Assembly: GCF_044003965.1 (NCBI RefSeq)
Contig: NZ_JBAWKC010000005.1
Span: forward strand, 62,001 to 126,000
Direction: 5' to 3'
DNA: 64,000 bases
Source: Yeosuana aquiaggeris
Lineage (GTDB): Bacteria > Bacteroidota > Bacteroidia > Flavobacteriales > Flavobacteriaceae
Below, piece after piece: positions 34,948-41,533 of this stretch (within the stretch, counting starts at the first letter, position 1; every line of letters begins with the position of its first letter). The notes under the pieces were generated by a model. That model had not been told where the DNA came from. It worked only from the letters and a program-made list of their open reading frames with translations, and did not search any database. A program made the translations under genes and the position numbers.

Positions 34948-35839
34948 GAATCACTACGAGATTTGAAGAACTCATTTCATAGGTCAAATTCATGGGTTGG
35001 GTTATAGTATTTAAGGCATTATCTAAATTATCATGAACAAATCCACCTGTAAATAAGCGATTAGAGCGACTATTATAATTAATTTCTATATCATATTGTC
35101 TTTCCAACTCTGCAAAAACCTCTTTTATTGGAATTGCCTCAAAAACACTCATATTTTCTGTCCAATTAGGTACAGGTGAAATTATTTTTCCTTCCGAAAA
35201 TTTTCCATTTAATATCTTGTAAGTATCCCCTGCCTTTAAAAATCGCGAAATTGTATCTGAAGTAACTTTAACAATACCCTCAAAACATTTTACTTCAAAA
35301 TAATTTTTACGATCCTTAACATTAAACTGAGTACCAACAACAGTCACAACACCCTGATTAGTAATCACATCAAAAGTTTGTCCTTTTGAAACTTTAAAAA
35401 ATGCTTCTCCATCAAGATTAATCTTTCTATGATCTTTCCAAGTTCGCTTATTATATTCTAGATGTGATGAAGCATTTAACATAACCAAAGAATGGTCTGG
35501 CAATTCAATGGATTCTTTATTACTAGCTAAAGTTTCAATTTGAACTCTTTGGTTAAAAAAGAAAGTAAAATAAACACCTAAAGCAATAACAATAATGCTC
35601 GCTATTTTCAACAAAGGATTTATCCAATTTAATTTTTTAACTGGAATTTTCTGTTGATTATATTGAACCTTAAAAACATCAAAATTATTAATTTCAGAGA
35701 AATTAGAAGCTTTAAAAACCTGTGCCTTTTCAATGATATAGTTATTTAAATGTGCATCATCAAAACTATCAAACATTTGCTTTTCTTCATCAGAAAGCTC
35801 ATTCTTTAACCATTTTTTTATCAACTCTTCAGAATCCAT
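34931..35839 (-). CDS. FecR-family anti-sigma factor
   Basis: This is 302 residues. The N-terminal cytoplasmic part (about 1-70) is acidic and sigma-binding. A membrane helix lies at about 76-92 (IASIIVIALGVYFTFFF). The periplasmic FecR domain (about 105-200) includes ELPDHSLVMLNASSHLEYNK and VVGTQFNVKDRKNYFEVKCF. A C-terminal DUF4974-like domain (about 235-300) has PIKEVFAELERQYDIEINYN, which would contact the receptor's STN domain. It sits between the sigma gene (48-bp gap) and the receptor gene (17-bp overlap), as expected for signal relay from the outer membrane. Confidence 0.93.
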   Translation of the reverse strand: MDSEELIKKWLKNELSDEEKQMFDSFDDAHLNNYIIEKAQVFKASNFSEINNFDVFKVQYNQQKIPVKKLNWINPLLKIASIIVIALGVYFTFFFNQRVQIETLASNKESIELPDHSLVMLNASSHLEYNKRTWKDHRKINLDGEAFFKVSKGQTFDVITNQGVVTVVGTQFNVKDRKNYFEVKCFEGIVKVTSDTISRFLKAGDTYKILNGKFSEGKIISPVPNWTENMSVFEAIPIKEVFAELERQYDIEINYNSRSNRLFTGGFVHDNLDNALNTITQPMNLTYEMSSSNLVVIHEKEN

Positions 35840-35887
35840 AAATTATTCACTTTATAATATAACAATCTAAAACCTAAAAATCCTGAA

Positions 35888-36412
35888 TTATTTTATTTTA
35901 AAGCCTACTAATTCTTTCTTTAAAATACTAAAAGCACTATAAATTCTATATTCAACGGTTTTTTGAGTTATTCCTAGCATGTCAGCAATTTCACTATGCT
36001 TTTTCCCTTCTACTTTATTTAATAAAAAAGCAACTCTTTGCTCTTCGCTCATTTTACCAAGCACCTCTTGATAACGCTGTAAAAATTGCTTCTTTTCTAA
36101 AACAAACTCCGGGGTTTCGTTGGTGAAATCCCTCTGATTTTCATTTTGGTATTTTAAAACCACTTTGTGATGCTTAATTTCATTGAGCATTAAATTATTT
36201 GCAACGGTAAACAGAAAAGATTTGGCTTTACTAAAAGTTACATCTTTGCAATTGTTCCATAGCTTAATGAACGCGTCTTGAACCTTATCATTTGGACTAA
36301 ACTTATCTCCATATTTGTAATATAAATAATTGTGCAGATCTTGAGAATATTTTTTATAAATACTTTCAAATACCGCTTCTTCACAAATATGTTCATTTAA
36401 TTCTGGTAGCAA
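35888..36412 (-). CDS. ECF-type sigma factor (FecI-like)
   Basis: This is 174 residues. Sigma2 (about 15-80) has LHNYLYYKYGDKFSPNDKVQDAFIKLW in part. Sigma4 (about 110-165) has MSEEQRVAFLLNKVEGKKHS and the HTH EIADMLGITQKTVEYRI. It belongs to the Bacteroidota FecI-like group that is paired with FecR proteins. It is the first gene of the trio and is divergent from the lipoprotein/cupredoxin cluster, with 130 bp between the start codons. It may therefore also control that cluster, which is inference. Confidence 0.92.
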   Translation of the reverse strand: MLPELNEHICEEAVFESIYKKYSQDLHNYLYYKYGDKFSPNDKVQDAFIKLWNNCKDVTFSKAKSFLFTVANNLMLNEIKHHKVVLKYQNENQRDFTNETPEFVLEKKQFLQRYQEVLGKMSEEQRVAFLLNKVEGKKHSEIADMLGITQKTVEYRIYSAFSILKKELVGFKIK

Positions 36413-36542
36413 AATATTTTATTTTTATTTAAATATATAATTATTCTTTAAAACTATATAAATGATTTAAATAACTTAATCCTGTTAAAATATTTTATTC
36501 TTTGACCTTTTTAATCATTTAAGACAAGATTTTTAAAAAAAA

Positions 36543-37691
36543 ATGAATAAAACTTTCAGGAGTTTTAGCTTTTCAGTTGTTTTATTTAAAAAGACAGTAA
36601 AACACATGACCACCTTTATAAATATATTCATCAGAAAAATTTTATCCTATTCCTTCGCTATGTTGTTCACATTCACATCCTGTCGCAAAGAGGAAGTTGA
36701 ATTTGTGCAAGCCCCTTCAAATGAAGTATTAGTAGCCAATTCTTCAATTGCCGGTCTCATTAAAAATACAACAATCAATGATGGTTCAAATGATAATATT
36801 ATTGATAAAGCTAATTGCTTTAATATTACGTTTCCATTTAATGTAACAGTTAATGGCATAAGTGTCACCATAGCATCAGAAACAGATTATTTAATAGTGG
36901 AATATATTTTGGATGAATCTGATGATGATGTTGATAATATAAGCATTTCTTATCCTGTGACTATTACCCTTGATGATTATAAAAGAATTATTGTAAATAA
37001 TTCTTCAGAACTGAGTAACTATTCAAATAACTGTAATGGAGAAAATCAACCTGACGATGATGTAGAATGTCTTGATTTTCAATATCCAATTACAGCGTCA
37101 GTATTTAATAAAGACAACGAAATTCTGGAGACAGTATCATTTAATTCTGATAATGATTTAATTGATTTCTTTAATTATCTCAATACTAATTACATAGTTA
37201 CAATAAACTTTCCTATAAATGTCTTACTATTAGATGGTTCACTAATAGTCATTAATAATTTAAACGAGCTTGAAACCACAATAAACACCCATAAAAACGA
37301 CTGTGATGAAGACGATGATTATGACTACAATGATGATGATTGTAATGATTGTAATCCAGAGCAATTGGAATCATTACTTACATCTTGTTCAGACTGGACC
37401 ATAGACAAACTAGAGCGATACAATAGAGATTACGACAATTATTACGATGGTTATACCTTCAACTTTTCGACGGATGGCATTATCACTGTTTACTATGGAA
37501 CTAATACAGACTATGGAACGTGGACAGCCTCAGGTTCTGGGAACAATTTAGTTGTAGTCATCAATGTCCCCGATCTACCTTATTGCAATAATAACTGGAT
37601 ATTACATGAAATTTCCCAATATTCAGAAAGTAAAATTGATTTAAGAGTAGGGGATAATGATAGAATGCGTTATAAAAATAGTTGTAACTAA
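36543..37691 (+). CDS. Lipoprotein with duplicated domain, Asp/Cys-rich linker and lipocalin-like end
   Basis: The frame has 382 codons, but ATG 36606 (codon 22) is the better start because it leaves the lipobox FAMLFTFTSCRKE about 27 residues from the N-terminus. Two related units follow, each with paired Cys at its ends: about 95-162 (CFNITFPFNVTVNGISVTIA to NNC) and about 176-255 (CLDFQYPITASVFNKDNEIL to KNDC). An Asp/Cys-rich stretch (about 253-275, DEDDDYDYNDDD then CNDC) separates them from a C-terminal domain (WTIDKLERYN to GTWTASG) like the lipocalin-like protein encoded next. The acidic stretch could bind metal ions. It is first in a probable operon. Confidence 0.75.
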   Translation: MNKTFRSFSFSVVLFKKTVKHMTTFINIFIRKILSYSFAMLFTFTSCRKEEVEFVQAPSNEVLVANSSIAGLIKNTTINDGSNDNIIDKANCFNITFPFNVTVNGISVTIASETDYLIVEYILDESDDDVDNISISYPVTITLDDYKRIIVNNSSELSNYSNNCNGENQPDDDVECLDFQYPITASVFNKDNEILETVSFNSDNDLIDFFNYLNTNYIVTINFPINVLLLDGSLIVINNLNELETTINTHKNDCDEDDDYDYNDDDCNDCNPEQLESLLTSCSDWTIDKLERYNRDYDNYYDGYTFNFSTDGIITVYYGTNTDYGTWTASGSGNNLVVVINVPDLPYCNNNWILHEISQYSESKIDLRVGDNDRMRYKNSCN

Positions 37692-37692
37692 T

Positions 37693-38199
37693 ATGAAAAC
37701 AGAAAAACAAACCAAAATTAATGCTATGAAAAAGAATTTTATTTACCCTTTGTTCACCTTGTTAAGTTTGTCATTAATGTCATCAACTTGTTCTTCAGAT
37801 GACGACATGAATTCTAATAACAATAGTCAAACTATTCAAGAGATAGAAACGTTGATGCAATCCGAAGCATGGATAATTTCAAATTATATTGATTCGGGCC
37901 AAGATGAAACCAATAATTTTAGTGGCTACAACTTCACTTTCGGATCGGACAATTCGTTAACAGCAAATAATGGCTCAGACACAATTATCGGCACTTGGTC
38001 TGTTACTGATGGTAATGGTAATGACGATAGTAGTAACTCTGATGATATTGATTTTAATATTTACTTTCTTTCTCCATCAAATTTCAGTGAATTATCTGAA
38101 GACTGGGAAATTGTAACGAGAACAGCTACAATTATTGAATTGATACATATAAGTGGCGGTAATGGAGGCACAGACAATTTAACTTTTGAAAAAAACTAA
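37693..38199 (+). CDS. Small lipocalin-like lipoprotein
   Basis: The ATG at 37693 follows the preceding stop by one base. The open frame extends further upstream to 37657 inside the previous gene, but that part is not needed. A second start at 37726 gives the cleaner lipobox signal MKKNFIYPLFTLLSLSLMSSTC. The mature domain (about 120 residues: AWIISNYIDSGQDETNNFSG, IIGTWSVTDGNGNDD) resembles the C-terminal domain of the preceding protein, so the two are partial paralogues. Asp/Asn/Ser-rich loops are prominent. The function is unknown; an envelope ligand-binding or structural role fits the fold. Confidence 0.7.
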   Translation: MKTEKQTKINAMKKNFIYPLFTLLSLSLMSSTCSSDDDMNSNNNSQTIQEIETLMQSEAWIISNYIDSGQDETNNFSGYNFTFGSDNSLTANNGSDTIIGTWSVTDGNGNDDSSNSDDIDFNIYFLSPSNFSELSEDWEIVTRTATIIELIHISGGNGGTDNLTFEKN

Positions 38200-38302
38200 G
38201 CTAGTAGAAAAGTCTTATGAAAAAGAAAATTTCCTTTAACAAATCAATATAATGATTTGTTACTAGCACTGAGCTGCTTCGGTGTAAATGCTGAAGCAGC
38301 TT
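38200..38302 (+). promoter_or_regulatory. Structured intergenic RNA element inside the cluster
   Basis: A 9-bp hairpin (AACAAATCA 38238-38246 with TGATTTGTT 38253-38261) is embraced by GCTAGT (38200-38205) pairing with ACTAGC (38262-38267). Immediately after comes a second perfect 9-bp hairpin, AGCTGCTTC (38272-38280) with GAAGCAGCT (38293-38301). The second is followed by TTATTT rather than a good T tract, so it could be a weak terminator or attenuator. It lies between the lipocalin-like gene and the rest of the cluster. No TAnnTTTG promoter is seen between it and the next start codon. Confidence 0.5.
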
Positions 38303-38318
38303 ATTTAACCAACCTAAT

Positions 38319-38693
38319 ATGAAAAAGTGGATAACATTAAGTGTTTTAGCTGTAATTGCAATACTTATTTATAACTATATATACCAAAACCATAGAGTTA
38401 TTAATAAAGAAAAAGTTGAATTTATACTCACATCAGTCGAAATCTTAAATGAATTTTCAACTGACCCAGATAATTCAGAAAAAAAATATCTTGACAAAAC
38501 TATGGAGGTTATTGGCAAAATAACTGATCAAACGGAAAACACAATTACCTTAGATCATATTGTTTTCTGTCAGTTCACAACCAAAATTAATATCCAATTA
38601 ACAAACAATTCCCAATTCAAAGTAAAAGGCCGTTTTATTGGTTTTGATGATTTACTTAACGAAGTAAAACTTGATCAATGTAGTATTAATTAA
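38319..38693 (+). CDS. Membrane-anchored OB-fold (tRNA_anti-like) protein
   Basis: This has 124 residues. One N-terminal membrane helix (about 4-23, WITLSVLAVIAILIYNYIYQ) is followed by a periplasmic domain with the strand order of the tRNA_anti-like OB fold: KTMEVIGKITDQTENTITLD, then FKVKGRFIGFDDLLNEVKLD. Proteins of this type are frequent beside YceI and cytochrome genes in flavobacteria. Binding partners are unknown; despite the domain name no tRNA role is implied. It begins the tightly spaced part of the cluster, with 18 bp to the cupredoxin gene. Confidence 0.75.
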   Translation: MKKWITLSVLAVIAILIYNYIYQNHRVINKEKVEFILTSVEILNEFSTDPDNSEKKYLDKTMEVIGKITDQTENTITLDHIVFCQFTTKINIQLTNNSQFKVKGRFIGFDDLLNEVKLDQCSIN

Positions 38694-38711
38694 TTTTTAA
38701 AAATAACATTC

Positions 38712-39284
38712 ATGAAAAAAACATTACTATTACTCATGTTTACATCGTTTGGGGCGCAAGCACAAACAACCCACGATTTAGATTGGGAAATTGGAATTGG
38801 AAGTAACTTAAATCTAACAATTAATGTAGGTGATCTTGTAAGATGGACCTGGACCGACACTTTCGCACACACTGTTCAAAATGATGCTGGTAGTACAGAA
38901 ACTTTTAACAGTGGTTCTAAAACTGGTCTGGGAAATACATTTACTTACCAATTTAATTCAATTGGTTCAAATCCATATAAATGTGGTTTTCACCCATTAT
39001 CTATGGCTGGCACAATTACAGTAGAAAACCCATTAGATATTGAAGAATATTCTATTGAGAATTTTACAATTTCCCCCAATCCCGCTTATGATCAACTTTC
39101 TCTAAAAATGCCAAACGGAATTGAATTTAAATCTATTTCAATATTTGACTTATTAGGCCAAAAGATTTATTCAAGTAATAAACTTGAATACACCATTGAC
39201 ATTTCGAAACTAAATAAAGGTTTGTATTTTATAAAAGTAAGCTATTTTGGCATTAGCCATACCAAGCGTTTCATAAAACTTTAA
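38712..39284 (+). CDS. Blue-copper (plastocyanin-like) protein with T9SS sorting domain
   Basis: This is 190 residues with a signal peptide (1-18, ending GAQAQ). The cupredoxin domain (about 20-105) carries all four type-1 copper ligands: His53 in FAHTVQ, and Cys91, His94 and Met98 in KCGFHPLSM. It should therefore carry out one-electron transfer. Residues about 115-190 form a type A type IX secretion C-terminal domain (FTISPNPAYDQLSLKM to GLYFIKVSY), so the mature protein is probably exported across the outer membrane and attached to the surface or released. A copper redox protein addressed outside the cell is unusual beside periplasmic haem lipoproteins. Confidence 0.88.
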   Translation: MKKTLLLLMFTSFGAQAQTTHDLDWEIGIGSNLNLTINVGDLVRWTWTDTFAHTVQNDAGSTETFNSGSKTGLGNTFTYQFNSIGSNPYKCGFHPLSMAGTITVENPLDIEEYSIENFTISPNPAYDQLSLKMPNGIEFKSISIFDLLGQKIYSSNKLEYTIDISKLNKGLYFIKVSYFGISHTKRFIKL

Positions 39285-39303
39285 TTAAAAAGTAGAAAAA
39301 CTC

Positions 39304-40146
39304 ATGAAATATTTAATAATTATACTTTTTCCAATATTAGTCTTTTCACAAGATAATTTATTAAATGAAATCGATACAGATTCCATTGGAAAGCAATATG
39401 AAATCGCAGCATTTAAAGGCTTAAAAATTGTCAATTTTGAATCTACTAAGTTGGTTGCAAAAGACGAATTTACCTTTATTGTGTCTCATAGATTTGGAAC
39501 AATTAAGAATGGAATCAATACGTTTTTTGGATTGGATGATGCAGTTACTAGGTTAAATTTTGTTTTTGGTATTTCTGATGGACTTAATATTGGTGTTTCA
39601 AGAAGTTCATTTCAAAAAATTTATGAATCGTCTTTGAAATATAGGCTTTTAAGACAAGAAAAAAATGGATTTCCTTTCACCATTGTTGGTTTTAACGCCA
39701 TTTTAATTAATACCGCTCTTGATAAAGACAACTTACCAAAATTAGAATTTAAACATCGTCTAGGCTATACTGCTCAATTATTAGTTTCAAGAAAAATAAA
39801 CACCTCTTTAAGTCTAGAATTAGCCCCTACCTTTTTCCATGATAACTATGTGGTTATTGATGAGCAAAATAATTCCCAATTTGCTTTAGGATTTGGAGGA
39901 AGATATAAATTAAGAAAGCGTTGGTCCATTAATGCAGATTATGGTTGGCACTTAAATCGTGCTGATAATTCTCCTTTTAAGAACCCACTATCCATTGGAT
40001 TTGATTTAGAAACTGGTGGTCATGTTTTTCAGATGCATTTCACCAATGCCCAACCAATGAATACCAATGGTTTTCTTGGACAAGGTTCCGGTGACTGGTC
40101 AGATGGTAATATTTATTTTGGCTTTAATTTAAGTAGAGTATTTTAA
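39304..40146 (+). CDS. DUF5777 family putative outer-membrane beta-barrel protein
   Basis: This is 280 residues with a signal peptide (about 1-16). It has alternating hydrophobic strands such as EFTFIVSHRFGTIKNGINTF, RLNFVFGISDGLNIGVSRSS and DGNIYFGFNLSRVF, ending in aromatic Phe. This matches the DUF5777 barrel family. Family members are found beside cytochrome c and YceI genes; their cargo or enzymatic activity is not established. In this cluster it is encoded 19 bp after the blue-copper protein and 11 bp before the first mono-haem lipoprotein, indicating one transcript and probably one envelope complex or pathway. Confidence 0.82.
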   Translation: MKYLIIILFPILVFSQDNLLNEIDTDSIGKQYEIAAFKGLKIVNFESTKLVAKDEFTFIVSHRFGTIKNGINTFFGLDDAVTRLNFVFGISDGLNIGVSRSSFQKIYESSLKYRLLRQEKNGFPFTIVGFNAILINTALDKDNLPKLEFKHRLGYTAQLLVSRKINTSLSLELAPTFFHDNYVVIDEQNNSQFALGFGGRYKLRKRWSINADYGWHLNRADNSPFKNPLSIGFDLETGGHVFQMHFTNAQPMNTNGFLGQGSGDWSDGNIYFGFNLSRVF

Positions 40147-40157
40147 AACAATTTGTT

Positions 40158-40520
40158 ATGAAAAAAATATTTATAAAAATTATCCTAATTAATCTTTTTC
40201 TCTTCAGTTGCACAAATGCGAGTGAAAGTGACTTGATTGATGAACAGCCAATGGCAACTATCACGACATATAATGATATAAAAACTATTATTAATAACAA
40301 TTGCATAAACTGCCATCAAAGTCCACCGTTAAATGGAGCCAACACTCCTTTATTAACATATGACAACATAAAAAATGCAGTTCTTAATAACAATTTGATT
40401 AATCGTATCTCAAGTCAGGCCGGAAGCCCAGATGCTATGCCGTTTGGCGGGCCAAGATTACCTCAAAACTTAATAGACCAAATAATTAAATGGAAAGATG
40501 ATGGTCTTATCGAAAATTAA
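40158..40520 (+). CDS. Mono-haem c-type cytochrome-like lipoprotein, copy 1
   Basis: This has 120 residues. The signal ends at a lipobox (NLFLFSC, Cys18). A haem attachment motif CINCH lies at 49-53. About 40 residues later MPFGG supplies a likely axial Met, and WKDDGLIEN closes the protein. The pattern of CxxCH, then MP-x-GG, then a final Trp-Lys helix is that of small planctomycete-type/PSCyt1-like cytochrome domains. It would sit on the periplasmic or surface face of a membrane and carry electrons. It is a close paralogue of the next gene. Confidence 0.82.
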   Translation: MKKIFIKIILINLFLFSCTNASESDLIDEQPMATITTYNDIKTIINNNCINCHQSPPLNGANTPLLTYDNIKNAVLNNNLINRISSQAGSPDAMPFGGPRLPQNLIDQIIKWKDDGLIEN

Positions 40521-40546
40521 AAAAAATAACTTTAAATAAATATGCT

Positions 40547-40924
40547 ATGAATTTAAAAAATCTTATCTCATTAATTGTGGTTACACTATTACTATTTAGT
40601 TGTTCAGGAAGTGATGATGATCCAACAACACCAAATTCCAGTAACCCTGATCCAAACCCTAATAATTCAACAAATATCACTTACAATAGTCATATTAAAT
40701 CTATTATGAGTGGTAATTGCACTTCATGTCATGGAAATCCTACTACAAACAGTGCTCCTATGTCATTAACAACTTATAGCGAAGTGAAAAATTCAGTTGA
40801 AACCAGAGGATTAATAGGAAGAATAAATAATGCAAATAACCCCATGCCGCAAGGAGGATTAATGTCACAAACAAATAGAGATTTAATACAGCAATGGAAA
40901 GATCAAGGGTTTTTAGAAAATTAA
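40547..40924 (+). CDS. Mono-haem c-type cytochrome-like lipoprotein, copy 2
   Basis: This has 125 residues with a lipoprotein signal (VVTLLLFSC, Cys19), an Asn/Pro/Ser-rich linker (about 25-45), haem motif CTSCH (58-62), the MPQGG segment with the likely axial Met, and the terminal WKDQGFLEN. It parallels the preceding protein nearly residue for residue after the linker. The two copies arose by tandem duplication, and the added linker may let this one reach a different partner. It lies 26 bp after copy 1. Confidence 0.82.
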   Translation: MNLKNLISLIVVTLLLFSCSGSDDDPTTPNSSNPDPNPNNSTNITYNSHIKSIMSGNCTSCHGNPTTNSAPMSLTTYSEVKNSVETRGLIGRINNANNPMPQGGLMSQTNRDLIQQWKDQGFLEN

Positions 40925-40959
40925 ATCATTAAAATTAATTTTTCTTTAATGCAAATATT

Positions 40960-41502
40960 ATGAAACGTTTACTCTTTATAATTGCTTTTATAGGATTGAA
41001 CTCGTTTTGTCAATCAAAGTATATAACAAAAACAGGGGCCGTAGGTTTTGAAGCATCCGTCCCTTCATTTGAAGAAGTCAGTGCAAATACCAATACAGTT
41101 ACTTCTATATTAAATATAGAAAGTGGAGAATTTGCCACATTAATTTTAGTGAAGGGTTTTAGATTTAAAAATGCTTTAATGGAAGAACATTTCAACGAAA
41201 ACTATGCGGAATCAGATAAATATCCAAAAGCAACTTTTAAAGGTATTATAGAAGATTTTTCTTATGATAATATTTCATCTCAAAGAGAATTTCAATTAAA
41301 CGGTGAATTATATTTCCATGGCAAAACAAAAAAGTTGAAAAATATTAAAGTAACCCTTATTAAAAATTCAGAAGGTATAAAATTATCCGGCAATTTTACG
41401 GTCAAAAGTTCTGATTTTGATATTGTTATACCAAAAATTGTGAGCAACAAAGTCTCAGAAATGGTTAACATTTCTTTCAATTTCAATCTCCTTCCAATGT
41501 AA
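40960..41502 (+). CDS. YceI family protein
   Basis: This is 180 residues with a signal peptide (about 1-18). The YceI lipocalin-like barrel runs from GAVGFEASVPSFEEVSANTN to VNISFNFNLLP, with EHFNENYAESDKYPKATFKG as the family's conserved stretch. Known YceI structures bind isoprenoid chains (polyisoprenoid or quinone-like) in the barrel. This fits an envelope electron-transfer context with the cytochromes and blue-copper protein, though no partner is proven. It is the last gene of the cluster and runs into a strong terminator. Confidence 0.88.
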   Translation: MKRLLFIIAFIGLNSFCQSKYITKTGAVGFEASVPSFEEVSANTNTVTSILNIESGEFATLILVKGFRFKNALMEEHFNENYAESDKYPKATFKGIIEDFSYDNISSQREFQLNGELYFHGKTKKLKNIKVTLIKNSEGIKLSGNFTVKSSDFDIVIPKIVSNKVSEMVNISFNFNLLPM

Positions 41503-41530
41503 AAAAAGCCGCTAAAAGCGGCTTTTTTTT
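41501..41530. terminator. Bidirectional terminator between yceI-like gene and carB
   Basis: AAAAAAAGCCGC pairs with GCGGCTTTTTTT over 12 bp with a 5-nt loop (TAAAA), with T and A tracts on both sides. It overlaps the last bases of the YceI-family gene's stop codon. Confidence 0.9.
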
Positions 41531-41533
41531 ATT

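Noticed and set aside
32437..36412. The TonB trio as a polysaccharide-utilisation locus
   Set aside because: There is no SusD-like gene and no glycoside hydrolase, lyase or sulfatase nearby.
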